Shown: piece after piece, positions 36,802 through 46,929 of the stretch
Layout of the letters: each line of letters starts with the position of its first letter
Numbering within the stretch: the first letter of the stretch is position 1
NCBI RefSeq assembly: GCF_004770045.1
Contig: NZ_RQFO01000014.1
Location: 189,335 to 253,334, forward strand
Direction: 5' to 3'
Origin: Leptospira montravelensis
Lineage (GTDB): Bacteria; Spirochaetota; Leptospiria; Leptospirales; Leptospiraceae
Length of the DNA: 64,000 nt
Program-made: the position numbers and the translations under genes
The notes under the pieces: generated by a model
Seen by the model: only the letters and a program-made list of their open reading frames with translations
Told to the model about the DNA's origin: nothing
Databases searched by the model: none

Positions 36802-38968
36802 ATATCCAGTGAATTATTTTTTGCTGCAATTCATTTGGGTAAAACGGTTTAGAAATAAAATCGTTCATCCCGACTTTGTGGATTTTTTCCTGAGTTTCCA
36901 ATTGTGCGGAAGCGGTTAAGGCAATAATCGGAATATTTGACCAAAGAGAATTTTCTCTAATGCGTTTTGTTGCGGTATAACCATCCATATTCGGCATATG
37001 TAAATCCATTAATATCAAATCAAACTTTTCATTGATTAATTTGCTTAATACCTCTTCTCCATTCGAGGCCTCAACACATTCAATGCCCCATCGTTTTAAA
37101 AACCGAATAACAATGGATCGGTTGATTTCAATATCATCGGCAATAAGGATTTTTTTTCCTATTAAACCAGATGAGTCTTTTGATAATTGATTTTTACTAA
37201 CGGAACTTGTTTTGCCAATTTTACAAGGGAAAGTAAAAGAAAATTTGGACCCCTTACCTAATTCCGATTGTAATTCCAAGTTACCTTTCATTAGTTCCGC
37301 AAGACCTTTTGAAATGGCAAGGCCAAGCCCAGAACCACCATACCTTCTAGTTGTGTCTCCACTTGCTTGTGTGAATTTCTCAAAAACAAATTTAAGTTTG
37401 TCTTGGTTAATACCAATGCCAGTATCTTCCACCTCAAATCGTATGACAACTTCCTCAAGAGACTTTGAAACTAAATTAACACGCAGACTGATTTGACCTT
37501 CTTTTGTAAACTTTACAGCATTTGATAAAAGATTATTAAGCACCTGTAACAAACGTGTGGGATCAAAACAAATATATTCGGGCAAATTTGAATCAATCTC
37601 AGTCTTAAAGTTCAAAAGTTTTTCTTTTGCTTTCATCTCAAAAGAAGAAGAAACTGAACTAATAAATTCTTTTAGGCTAAAATCCACCTCCTCTATGATA
37701 ATCATTCTTTCTTCAATTTTATTAAAATCTAAAATATCATTGATCAAGGTAAGAAGTGTTTCACTCGAAAACCGTAAGTTTTTCAAATAATCGATTTGTT
37801 CTGGTTTAGGATTATCTTCCATAAGCCAGAGTGATAAACCGATCACTGCATTTAATGGAGTCCTTAGTTCGTGGCTCATATTAGAAAGAAACTCCGACTT
37901 AGCTCGGTTAGCTTCCTCTGCCCGAATTCGCGAACCAATAAGTTCTCTTTCATATAAAACCATTTGGGAAATATCCAGACTAACAGAACGAGACCGGATC
38001 ATCTCATTATTTTTTCCATAAATGGCAGTAGCAGATACATTTAAAAACAATGAGCTTCCGTCTTTACGGATCACTTCGAATCGCAAATTGTCAACTTGTC
38101 CCGTTTTCTTAAACAATGGAAATTGACTTTCAAAGGTATCCTTACTTTCCTTTGTTAAAAGATCTGACCACTTAATTTTTCCAAGTAATTCGTCTTCCGA
38201 ATATCCGAGCCAATCTTGTTCTGTTTTATTAATTTTAACAAAATAACCATCCTTATCTAAACTATGAAATCCAACAGGTGAATTCTGATACAAATCGTCT
38301 ATTTCAAACAGACGATCTTTTATTAAATCCTTCTCAAGTATGATTTGAGCATTTTTCTTTAATACAAAAATCATCCATACGATAAATATAGATAAAACAA
38401 AAAACAAACCACCGGATATCGTAATTAAACGAATTATGTATTTTCGACTATTTTCCTTTTCAAAGTTTTCCTTTTCCGATTTCTTTTTTAAAAGGGCTTG
38501 CACTTCATCACGAAAAATATCCATTCTTCTTTTGCTTTCGATAAATTCATTTAGTTGAGGCCGTTTGGAAGGATAGTTTTCAATAAAATTTTGAATCCAC
38601 TCTAATTTTAATTGTTTAGCTCGAATAATTGATTTTAGTTCTGTCTGATATAACGGCTCACATTGGTTACTGAGGAATTTTTCCGCTGTAGACATTTGAA
38701 CCAAAGATTTTCGGTATGGATCTAAAAAATTCGGGTCACCGCCAGTGAGTAGATAACCGCGAACACCTGTCTCTGCATCTTTCAAAAAAGATGCATAATC
38801 GTTTAATATGGAATTCCAATGAGTTTTCTTTTCAAAATTAATTCGGTCCATTCGACTTTCATATATTTGATAAAAGAAAAAAAAGGATGAGAAAAATAAT
38901 AATCCCAGAAGTCCCCATAGGAATCCTAAATAAAAAGACTCGAAGTGCTTTCTCAGAAAGTATTTCAT
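36794..38968 (-). CDS. Hybrid histidine kinase with CHASE3 sensor
   Basis: This 724-residue membrane kinase has two membrane segments (about 12-34 and 183-205) around a CHASE3 sensor (DAETGVRGYLLTG at about 60-72). A PAS domain (about 225-345) follows, then HisKA (SNMSHELRTPLNA), an ATPase domain (VLNNLLSNAVKF, DTGIGI, GSGLGLAI) and a C-terminal receiver with the phospho-Asp in LILMDLHMPNMDG. The internal receiver implies a phosphorelay. It is followed upstream on the same strand by another kinase and a patatin gene, which may form one unit. Confidence 0.93.
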   Translation of the reverse strand: MKYFLRKHFESFYLGFLWGLLGLLFFSSFFFFYQIYESRMDRINFEKKTHWNSILNDYASFLKDAETGVRGYLLTGGDPNFLDPYRKSLVQMSTAEKFLSNQCEPLYQTELKSIIRAKQLKLEWIQNFIENYPSKRPQLNEFIESKRRMDIFRDEVQALLKKKSEKENFEKENSRKYIIRLITISGGLFFVLSIFIVWMIFVLKKNAQIILEKDLIKDRLFEIDDLYQNSPVGFHSLDKDGYFVKINKTEQDWLGYSEDELLGKIKWSDLLTKESKDTFESQFPLFKKTGQVDNLRFEVIRKDGSSLFLNVSATAIYGKNNEMIRSRSVSLDISQMVLYERELIGSRIRAEEANRAKSEFLSNMSHELRTPLNAVIGLSLWLMEDNPKPEQIDYLKNLRFSSETLLTLINDILDFNKIEERMIIIEEVDFSLKEFISSVSSSFEMKAKEKLLNFKTEIDSNLPEYICFDPTRLLQVLNNLLSNAVKFTKEGQISLRVNLVSKSLEEVVIRFEVEDTGIGINQDKLKFVFEKFTQASGDTTRRYGGSGLGLAISKGLAELMKGNLELQSELGKGSKFSFTFPCKIGKTSSVSKNQLSKDSSGLIGKKILIADDIEINRSIVIRFLKRWGIECVEASNGEEVLSKLINEKFDLILMDLHMPNMDGYTATKRIRENSLWSNIPIIALTASAQLETQEKIHKVGMNDFISKPFYPNELQQKIIHWISI

Positions 38969-39011
38969 GGAACCGTTTTAAATAATATGTCAATATTTAT
39001 TTGTCAATTGA

Positions 39012-40937
39012 TTAAAGCATTGCCTTCCATGCAGGAAAATATAAATCAAACTCCGTTCCTATATCTAATTTAGAGTTTACGAGAATAGTTCCACCCATCT
39101 TTACCATGATTCCATAAATGATGGGTAAACCTAAACCCGTCCCCTTTCCACCTTTTGTTGTAAAAAAAGGATCAAAAATTTTCTCAATAATCTCGGGAGG
39201 TATTCCCGAACCATTATCAGCAAAACCTAACTTCCAGTATTCGGTATTTTTCATAAATCCAACATGAAGTAATTCCGATTTTTCATACAAAACCTTTGAA
39301 AGTGAAATAGTAATTTTAGGGTTTGGAGTATCTTGCAATGCAAAGACTGCATTTTCATATAAATTTGATAGAATCTGAAAAATTTGAATTGGATCTGCAT
39401 TCACATAAGCAGCTTCATTTCCTAAATCGGTAAACAATGTGATTTGATTTGATGAAACACTTCTAACTTCTTTCAAAACCTGCAACAAATGTTCTCGTAA
39501 GTCCAATTGTTTAGAAATAGAATTATCAATTTTCGAATATGTTAATATCTGTTGGATTAAATTTTTGGCCCTATCCAAAGACTTGGAAATTCCTTCAATC
39601 GCAGGTAATGATTTTTGAATCGATTCGTTTGTTTCAGTTTTGGACCATTCAGAATTCAAATAGGAAACATAAGCCATCATAGGGGTGAGGAGATTATTAA
39701 AGTCATGTGCAATCCCACCAGCAAAAGTACCAAGTGCTTCTAATTTTTGGGATTGAGCGTAAGCACGCTCCAATACAATTTTCTCTGTAATATCTTTTGC
39801 TTCGAGTACAATGTATAAAATTTTTCCAGATGGATCTGTAAGAGAATAAAAATCACAATCAAAATATTTTTCTCTACCATCTAACAAACTATATCTAACA
39901 AACACTTCGAAACTTTGATTTTTTAATGCAAGTTTCATCCCATATGTTAATTTCTTTATTGATTCTTCATCTGAATTAGAAAAAATAGAACGTATTAATT
40001 CCAAACCCTGTATATCAGTTTCATCCCTTTCAAATGACAATACGGCCATACGATTCATACGAATCACGTGACCTTGTAAATCTAATAGAAAAATTGCTTG
40101 TGAAGAATTATTAAAAATTCCTTTAAATAACTGTTCGTTGAGCTGAATAGAATGTTCTAGTTCAGAAAGATCTGATATGTCGTGTATCGTTCCGAAAATA
40201 CGAAACCTAGAATCCTCAAACCGTTCTGCTTCCAACCATAAATTGACTTTTTTTCTACCACTTTTAGTATTCAAAGTAACAATCATCTCTTTCGAATGAT
40301 TGTCTTTTAAAAGGTCTTCCCATACTACTTTGATATGATCATATTCTGATTGGTCCAAAAGCGACCATACCTTCTCCATTAGTGGAATTTCTCCAAAATC
40401 AAATCCCAAAATTCGATATAACTCTAAAGACCATAAAGTGTTTTTTTCTGGGAAAATCACTTCGAAGTGACCGAGATGAGAAATCTTCTGCGATCGAGTT
40501 AATAATTCTTCGCCATGTACCAACATATCCCAAGCTTTTTTTTGAGAAACTTTCAATCGGTAGGCTTCCAACTCACGATTCACAACAAACGGAAGTTTGA
40601 TGATAGAGGATTTTGGTAAAAATTCTGAAGCTCCCAAATTAAGAAATTCGGAGGCTGAATCTTCAGGAAGAAACTCTGTGACTAAAATTACAGGTAAGTC
40701 AGGATTAATTTCTTTAACTCTAGTGATAACATAACGCCCATCAAAATCGGGAAGGTAAAAGTCTGATATGACGATATCCCAAGATTCATCAGACATTTTT
40801 TGTTCAAACTCCGCTTTCCATTCTGCCCTTTCTGGAAAAATAGAAAAACCAAAATTTTGAAGTACTGAAACAATCGCTTTGTAAGAGGCAAGTGAATCTT
40901 CAACAATCAAAACATTAAGTTTTTTTTGAATGTCCAT
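39012..40937 (-). CDS. Receiver-PAS histidine kinase
   Basis: This 641-residue soluble protein starts with a receiver domain ([10 protein letters not shown], phospho-Asp in [12 protein letters not shown], about 8-130). Two PAS regions follow (about 150-260 and 265-385), then HisKA with [13 protein letters not shown] near 400, and a catalytic domain ([15 protein letters not shown]). The HDFNNLL type of H box places it with cytoplasmic PAS kinases. The receiver may accept phosphate from the hybrid kinase encoded just downstream; this is inference from order alone. Confidence 0.92.
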   Translation of the reverse strand: MDIQKKLNVLIVEDSLASYKAIVSVLQNFGFSIFPERAEWKAEFEQKMSDESWDIVISDFYLPDFDGRYVITRVKEINPDLPVILVTEFLPEDSASEFLNLGASEFLPKSSIIKLPFVVNRELEAYRLKVSQKKAWDMLVHGEELLTRSQKISHLGHFEVIFPEKNTLWSLELYRILGFDFGEIPLMEKVWSLLDQSEYDHIKVVWEDLLKDNHSKEMIVTLNTKSGRKKVNLWLEAERFEDSRFRIFGTIHDISDLSELEHSIQLNEQLFKGIFNNSSQAIFLLDLQGHVIRMNRMAVLSFERDETDIQGLELIRSIFSNSDEESIKKLTYGMKLALKNQSFEVFVRYSLLDGREKYFDCDFYSLTDPSGKILYIVLEAKDITEKIVLERAYAQSQKLEALGTFAGGIAHDFNNLLTPMMAYVSYLNSEWSKTETNESIQKSLPAIEGISKSLDRAKNLIQQILTYSKIDNSISKQLDLREHLLQVLKEVRSVSSNQITLFTDLGNEAAYVNADPIQIFQILSNLYENAVFALQDTPNPKITISLSKVLYEKSELLHVGFMKNTEYWKLGFADNGSGIPPEIIEKIFDPFFTTKGGKGTGLGLPIIYGIMVKMGGTILVNSKLDIGTEFDLYFPAWKAML

Positions 40938-40946
40938 AGGATTTTA

Positions 40947-41813
40947 CTACTGATTTAAAAAACCAAAGATTGGTAATTCTAAATTTCCCAAAATTTCTGC
41001 CTTATGTCGATACGCAGTCCCTCGCCCTTCCGCAAGGGCAAACTTCCCTTTCGAAAAATCATTGGGAGATAAATAAGGTGTATTTGTTTCTAATCGAATT
41101 AGTTTTTTACCTTTTTCCCTGGCTAACAAAGATTTTAAATCTTCTGATTCTGTTTCAATAATTTGGACAGAAGCATCTAACGCTCGTTTCATAGTATTTT
41201 TACTAAGTGGTCTATGATTGTTAATCTGGTGGATCACAATTCTATCAATACTAGGGTCTAAAATTAGTTCTTTGATTGGTTCACCATCACCAATGCCACC
41301 ATCCAAAAACTCCTGCCCTTGGAATTCTTGCACTTCATATAGAAAAGGAAATGCAATAGATGCCATCACTGCATCCAGAACGTTCCCTTCGGTAATTAAT
41401 TCTCTTTTGTTTTTAGAAAGATTTGATACAGCAATACCTAGTTTAATTGGCAAGTCAGAGAACTTCTTATTTCCAAGATAAGGATATAAAATTTCACGAG
41501 TGGCTTTACCGGTTAACACCCCACTATAGCCATTTAACCCTTTTTTAAATAAACGGCCAAGCATCGTCAAAGAATTGCCTTCCCAAAAATCCTTTTTTTT
41601 AAGTCCCAAAACAAGTGATTCAAAATCTACCATCTCACGTCCCGTGGCATATAAAGCACCGATCATAGCACCGGAACTGGAACCTGTAACGATAGCAGGC
41701 TTAAATCCAATTTCTTGTAACCCACGCACAAAACCAGTGTGCGCAAAAAATCCAAAAAAGGCAGATTTTAAACAGAGGGCAGAATACTTTTTAGGGAAGA
41801 AAAGTTCAATCAT
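40947..41813 (-). CDS. Patatin-like phospholipase
   Basis: This 288-residue protein has the patatin Ser-Asp dyad: nucleophile Ser46 in GSSSG (44-48) and Asp171 in DGGIGDG (171-177). The family hydrolyses acyl esters of lipids; bacterial members act on membrane phospholipids or host lipids. An N-terminal hydrophobic stretch (about 15-28) is part of the fold rather than a signal peptide. It lies 9 bp upstream of the receiver-PAS kinase gene and could be cotranscribed with it. Confidence 0.9.
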   Translation of the reverse strand: MIELFFPKKYSALCLKSAFFGFFAHTGFVRGLQEIGFKPAIVTGSSSGAMIGALYATGREMVDFESLVLGLKKKDFWEGNSLTMLGRLFKKGLNGYSGVLTGKATREILYPYLGNKKFSDLPIKLGIAVSNLSKNKRELITEGNVLDAVMASIAFPFLYEVQEFQGQEFLDGGIGDGEPIKELILDPSIDRIVIHQINNHRPLSKNTMKRALDASVQIIETESEDLKSLLAREKGKKLIRLETNTPYLSPNDFSKGKFALAEGRGTAYRHKAEILGNLELPIFGFLNQ

Positions 41814-41850
41814 AAGCTTTTGCTAAGTTTAGCTACCTGTGATTACTATG

Positions 41851-44361
41851 TCAGCTACGAAGTAACCTGGAAACCAAAACTTTTGTCATATCGTAAAACA
41901 AAACTCCGACAAATGCAACTAGTATCGCTGAAGAAAACTGAAGAAAATTAAGTGGAACAAATCGGAACATTGTATTCATCCCTGGCAGATACATAGACAA
42001 TACAAGAACTGCTATAGTGCCTGAAAAGACATAACGAATGATTTGATTGGGAATTCGCATCCTACTCCACATTGACTCATGTAAAGACCTATTTGCGAGG
42101 ATTAAGAATAAATTCGAAAATACTAATGTAACAAATGTAGCAGTGCTTACGACTTTCGGAGACGAATCCCCTTTCAGGTATAATTCTGTGATCCAATATG
42201 AAGACACGACCGACAACAAAGAAAACGCACCTTGAATCAAAGAGTTAATGAACAATTCTCGATCTAACAGAGGTTCCGTTGTTTCTCTTGGTTTCCTCTT
42301 CATAAGATCAGACTCGGCAGATTCTCGTTCGAATACAATCGTACAAGTAGGGTCAATTACCATTTCCATAAATACGATATGAATTGCCGATAAAACGATG
42401 ATTGGCCAATCAAAGATGATTGGGAAAAAAGTAATACCAACAATTGGAATATGAACACCTATTAAATAACCTAAAGCCTTTTTTAAGTTATCAAAAATCT
42501 GCCTTCCAATTCTGACTGACTCTAATATGGAAGAAAACGAATCGTCTAACAATACAATATCTGCCGCTTCACGTGCTACATCTGTCCCACGTTCCCCCAT
42601 AGCAACACCAATGTTAGCTGTGCGTAATGCCGGTGCGTCATTTACACCGTCTCCAGTCATAGCAACAATTTCCCCATCCGCTTTCAACATTCGAACGATG
42701 CGCCATTTATCTTCTGGGCTGACTCGTGAAAATATATTACATTTACGAATGACTTTCTGCATTTCTTCGTCGCTAAGATTGGAAAATTCTTTTCCTGTAT
42801 ATACAAAGTGGGAATCTTTTAGACCTATTTGATCAGCAATGTTTTTTGCAGTTTCTGGATAGTCTCCAGTAATCATAATTACGCGAATACCAGATTCGTA
42901 AGCAGTTTTTACGGCTAATGGTACTATCTCTCGAATTGGATCCAAAAACGCAAGTAGGCCATAGAAAGCATACTCAACTTGTTTTCTTTCGTCCGGAATT
43001 TCTTTTGTTGGGGATTTGGATTTGGCAACACCAAGCACACGAAACCCTTTTTTAGCCAATTCATTTGTTTTCTCTGTCCATAATTCCAATTCAGAACCTG
43101 TAAAATTACATAAGTCAAAAATTGCTTCTGGAGAACCCTTGGCATAACAAAAATAAACATCAGCTTCCTTTAGAACTCGAACCATTGTTAAGTGATCTGG
43201 AGACAAGGGAAAATCTCTTACGGATAACAATGCGGAATCTTCATTTTGTTCTAATAGAGTCCAACAATCAGAAATTGCAATATCCATTGGATCAAAACTT
43301 GGATGTTTGGAAGCGCAATATGCTATATGTAGTAATTCCTTTATTTCATCGGATATTTTTACAGTGGGACTTAACTCCGTTGTTTCAATAGGAGTTACGA
43401 CAAAACCAACTTTCATTTTATTCTGTGTAATGGTTCCAGTTTTATCAGAACAAAGAACCGTGGCTGCACCTAAAGTTTCGATAATAGAAGACCTACGAAC
43501 TAAAACATTTTTTGTGCTCAATCGAAATGCACCTAATGCAAAGAAAATTGTTAATACTAAAGGGAGTTCTTCTGGCATCAAACCAATAGCCAATGTAAGT
43601 CCTGAAAGTAGTCCTTGTAACCACTGACTTCGGGCAATTCCAAAATAAAGTGCAAGAATCACACACAATGAGGCCGCAACAATAAATAAATTTCGAACTA
43701 AACGTGCGACTTCTATTTCAAGTAAGGTTCTCCCTACAGCCTCATCCGCAATTTTTCTACCGATTTTACCAATTTCAGTATGGTTTCCAACTGCTTTAAC
43801 ACGACAAACACCCTCTCCACTAACAACTAACGAACCACAAAATACTGAATTCGATTGAGATTTTGTAACAGGTACTGATTCTCCTGTCAGTAAAGATTCA
43901 TCACAAGAAAACAATCGATCGGATATAAGTTCTGCGTCAGCAGGAACCCTATCCCCTTCATTAAGGATTAGTAAATCATCAAAAACCACATCCTTACCTT
44001 CAATACGGAGGATTTGTCTGTCACGGATCACATTGGTTCTTGGACTTGCAAGAGAACGTAAAGCTGATATAGCCGTTTCTGTTTTTTTTTCTTGGATAAA
44101 AGTGATAGTGATAATTCCAATAACAGAACCTAACAATAAAAGAGCTTCTCCTTGATCCCCTAAAAGTAAATATACTATACTTATGGAAATGAGAAGCAAA
44201 ATCATCGGCTCCATTACCACACCCAGTAACATCTGAAAGATTCCCTTTTTTTGGGAAGAGCTGATTTCATTGGCACCATATTTTATACGGTTTTTCCTAA
44301 CCTGTTCTTGGGTTAAGCCCATGAGGATGTATTCTGAGATTTGTTTGGGTACTGAAGGCAT
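41851..44361 (-). CDS. P-type cation-transporting ATPase (P2 type)
   Basis: This 836-residue pump has the cation-ATPase N domain (about 10-60), an actuator domain with TGES at 159-162, and the phosphorylation site DKTGT at 306-310. The nucleotide-binding region follows, then MTGDGVNDAPAL and six C-terminal helices. The M4 ion-binding motif is MPEELP (262-267), as in Ca2+/Mn2+-type P2 pumps, and M6 reads MEMVIDPTC. Calcium or another divalent ion is likely but not provable. It stands alone and is divergent from the secernin-like gene. Confidence 0.9.
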   Translation of the reverse strand: MPSVPKQISEYILMGLTQEQVRKNRIKYGANEISSSQKKGIFQMLLGVVMEPMILLLISISIVYLLLGDQGEALLLLGSVIGIITITFIQEKKTETAISALRSLASPRTNVIRDRQILRIEGKDVVFDDLLILNEGDRVPADAELISDRLFSCDESLLTGESVPVTKSQSNSVFCGSLVVSGEGVCRVKAVGNHTEIGKIGRKIADEAVGRTLLEIEVARLVRNLFIVAASLCVILALYFGIARSQWLQGLLSGLTLAIGLMPEELPLVLTIFFALGAFRLSTKNVLVRRSSIIETLGAATVLCSDKTGTITQNKMKVGFVVTPIETTELSPTVKISDEIKELLHIAYCASKHPSFDPMDIAISDCWTLLEQNEDSALLSVRDFPLSPDHLTMVRVLKEADVYFCYAKGSPEAIFDLCNFTGSELELWTEKTNELAKKGFRVLGVAKSKSPTKEIPDERKQVEYAFYGLLAFLDPIREIVPLAVKTAYESGIRVIMITGDYPETAKNIADQIGLKDSHFVYTGKEFSNLSDEEMQKVIRKCNIFSRVSPEDKWRIVRMLKADGEIVAMTGDGVNDAPALRTANIGVAMGERGTDVAREAADIVLLDDSFSSILESVRIGRQIFDNLKKALGYLIGVHIPIVGITFFPIIFDWPIIVLSAIHIVFMEMVIDPTCTIVFERESAESDLMKRKPRETTEPLLDRELFINSLIQGAFSLLSVVSSYWITELYLKGDSSPKVVSTATFVTLVFSNLFLILANRSLHESMWSRMRIPNQIIRYVFSGTIAVLVLSMYLPGMNTMFRFVPLNFLQFSSAILVAFVGVLFYDMTKVLVSRLLRS

Positions 44362-44415
44362 ATTCTTATTTGATTTGGTCTTGTATTTTAAAAGAATTCA
44401 GTTTAACATTCTAGA

Positions 44416-45759
44416 ATGTGCGATACATCCCTTGCCACTGAAAAATTTACTAAGACTCAAAAAAGAATCTTTGCCAAAAACTCGGATCGCGAACCAAACG
44501 AAGCACAGTCCATAGTTCATCTTCCACGTTTAGAGTATAAAAAAGGTTCTTTGTTACGTACTACTTATATAGAAATTCCACAAGCACCCGTCACTTATGA
44601 AGTTTTTTTAAGTAAACCCTTCCATATGTGGGGTGCAGAAATGGGTGTAAATGAATTTGGGCTTTGTATAGGAAATGAAGCAGTATTTACCAATGTAAAA
44701 ATACCAAAAAAAAATAACGGCTTAACAGGAATGGATTTAATTCGATTGGCATTGGAAAGATGTAAATCGGCCAAAGACGGCTTATTTCTGATCACTGAAC
44801 TCTTAGAATCTTATGGTCAAGATGCTTGCGGTGGATATGAAAATAAAACTTTTTATTACCACAATAGTTTCATCATTGCTGACCGCACTGAAGGTTATGT
44901 TTTAGAAACAGCAGATAAATACTGGGTAGCCAAAAAAATAGATTCGTTTTATGCCATATCCAATGGACTTACGATAGGATCAGACTTTGAATATTCTTCT
45001 CCAAACCTAATTGAGAAATTAAAGAAAACTAATAAAGAATTTTCATTCAAAGAACATTTTAGTGATCATTTTTACACTTATATGAGCCACTGCAAAGACA
45101 GAAGAAAATTAAATGAAAAAACGGCTGATAGTTTGGAAAAAGAAACAGAAAGTTATACAGTTGAACAATCAATAGAAACACTAAAAACACATACGATTGA
45201 ACCTGATGAATTCGAACCGTCTTCTTCTTCGATGAAGTCCCTTTGTTTACATGCTACAGGTCCGATTACCCCAAACCAAACCAACGGAAGTTTAATCGTA
45301 GAATGGGATACATCTGAAACTAACCAGGACCCTCTTAGAATATTTTATACAGGAACTTCGACACCTTGCCTGAGTCTGTTTAAACCATTTTATTTTGGGA
45401 CAAAAAATTTCATTGGATCTTCAAGTCTAAACTCTCAATCCGCATATTCTGAAACCTTATGGTGGTTACACGAATCAATTGCAAGAAAATCAAATTTTGA
45501 TTACCAAGCGGTTAGATCAATTTTAGTTCCAACTTTAATTGGATTACAAGAATCAGTTATTAATATCTCAAAAGAATTCCTTTCACCTCAGAAAAAAGAA
45601 GAAGTACAATGGCGTTTCTTGAAAGACCATGTCAATATACTAAAGAAAGTTGATGAAGAGTTAATACAGGCAAAAATCGGAAGAAGCCGTTGGCAAAATC
45701 CACTATTCCAAATTTACTGGTCGGGACAAAATCGAAAACTAAAGATTCCTTTCTGCTAA
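44416..45759 (+). CDS. Secernin / C69-family N-terminal-nucleophile hydrolase
   Basis: This 447-residue protein starts MCDTS, so Cys2 becomes the N-terminal nucleophile after Met removal, the mark of C69 dipeptidases and secernins. KNSDREPNEAQ (about 20-30) is the conserved block next to the active site, and MWGAEMGVNEFGL (about 74-86) and GNEAVF follow, as in secernins. There is no signal peptide, unlike many secreted dipeptidases. Its 3' end overlaps the convergent glycerate kinase gene by 21 bp. Substrate unknown. Confidence 0.85.
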   Translation: MCDTSLATEKFTKTQKRIFAKNSDREPNEAQSIVHLPRLEYKKGSLLRTTYIEIPQAPVTYEVFLSKPFHMWGAEMGVNEFGLCIGNEAVFTNVKIPKKNNGLTGMDLIRLALERCKSAKDGLFLITELLESYGQDACGGYENKTFYYHNSFIIADRTEGYVLETADKYWVAKKIDSFYAISNGLTIGSDFEYSSPNLIEKLKKTNKEFSFKEHFSDHFYTYMSHCKDRRKLNEKTADSLEKETESYTVEQSIETLKTHTIEPDEFEPSSSSMKSLCLHATGPITPNQTNGSLIVEWDTSETNQDPLRIFYTGTSTPCLSLFKPFYFGTKNFIGSSSLNSQSAYSETLWWLHESIARKSNFDYQAVRSILVPTLIGLQESVINISKEFLSPQKKEEVQWRFLKDHVNILKKVDEELIQAKIGRSRWQNPLFQIYWSGQNRKLKIPFC

Positions 45760-46926
45760 CAAAAGGACCAAAAGATCATTTACATTGGTTCCTGTAGCTC
45801 CCGTGAATAATAGAGAGTTTGTATCTTTTAAAATGGGATAGGAATTAGAAACATTTAGTTCTTTTTCCACATCCCAACCATTTCTTCTCATTTGTTTCAA
45901 AGTTTCTGGTCCAACAATTCCACCAGCTGCATCCGTTGGTCCATCTGTGCCGTCAGTTCCACTAGACAAAAACAACCAATCACGATCAATTTCTATAGAT
46001 TCTGATAGGATGGCCATACGAAGTGCTGTCTCCTGATTTCTACCTCCCTTGCCATTCCCATAAACAGGACAAACCAATTCACCACCTAGTAAAATGGCTT
46101 GTTTATGTTGGTTTCCTTTGGCCAATACAACTTCAACTAACATAGATTTAGCGGTTTCTTCACTTGTTAGGTCCCAAGAATCAGAGAGAATTTTCACTTC
46201 ATAACCTAAACTTACTGCCTTTTTTTTCATTGCGGCTAAAGAAACAGATAAATTTCCCATTACATAATACTCGCTACCTGGATAAGTTGGTCCAGACGCA
46301 ATCACCGCAGGATCATCACCTAACACATCTGAAATGGCAAAAGTATATACTTTTAAATTCGGATTTAAGTGCTTTAGAAGTTTTCCTGCTTTTACTGCAG
46401 AATACTTTTTTCTTTCTGCGTTGATTTCATGGATACTAAGACCCTTCTTCAGTAAATTTTCATTCATTTGAATTATATCATACAAATCAAATCCATCTTC
46501 TGGTATTTCAAAAAGACTAGACCCGCCACCCGATAACAAAATGATCAATTGGTGACTTTCATCTAAATCCTGTAGTTCTGTAAAAACTTCCTTGGAATAC
46601 AATTCCGTATTAATATCTGGAACGGGATGAGCGGCTTCCCTACATTTCCAAACTCCCAGTTGCCCCTTGGATTTGATTTCGTTAGGAAGGTATTCGTATT
46701 TCGTTAGAATAAAACCTGAGTCCACAGGAAAAGTTTCCTGAAAAGACAATGCCATTTCATAGGCAGCTTTTCCCAAAGCAAAAACGTAAGTTTTTTTTCT
46801 TGAATTGCGTATCTCTTCATTTAATTTCGAGTGTTTATTCCAAAAATCTAATGAAAGAAATTTTGGTGTTGCCGCTCGCACACCTTCCCAAAAAAGACCT
46901 TCAATATCATCTCTTAAAGAGTTCAA
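45739..46926 (-). CDS. Glycerate 2-kinase, MOFRL family
   Basis: This 395-residue enzyme phosphorylates D-glycerate to 2-phosphoglycerate in serine, glyoxylate or hydroxypyruvate metabolism. It has the nucleotide-binding LLSGGGSSLFE near 120-130 and the C-terminal MOFRL domain with SGTDGTDGPTDAAGG near 325-340. The start is TTG at 46926, 3 bp after the stop of the fusion gene, so the two are probably cotranscribed. No other enzyme of the glycerate pathway is near. Confidence 0.9.
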   Translation of the reverse strand: MNSLRDDIEGLFWEGVRAATPKFLSLDFWNKHSKLNEEIRNSRKKTYVFALGKAAYEMALSFQETFPVDSGFILTKYEYLPNEIKSKGQLGVWKCREAAHPVPDINTELYSKEVFTELQDLDESHQLIILLSGGGSSLFEIPEDGFDLYDIIQMNENLLKKGLSIHEINAERKKYSAVKAGKLLKHLNPNLKVYTFAISDVLGDDPAVIASGPTYPGSEYYVMGNLSVSLAAMKKKAVSLGYEVKILSDSWDLTSEETAKSMLVEVVLAKGNQHKQAILLGGELVCPVYGNGKGGRNQETALRMAILSESIEIDRDWLFLSSGTDGTDGPTDAAGGIVGPETLKQMRRNGWDVEKELNVSNSYPILKDTNSLLFTGATGTNVNDLLVLLLAERNL

Positions 46927-46929
46927 AAA

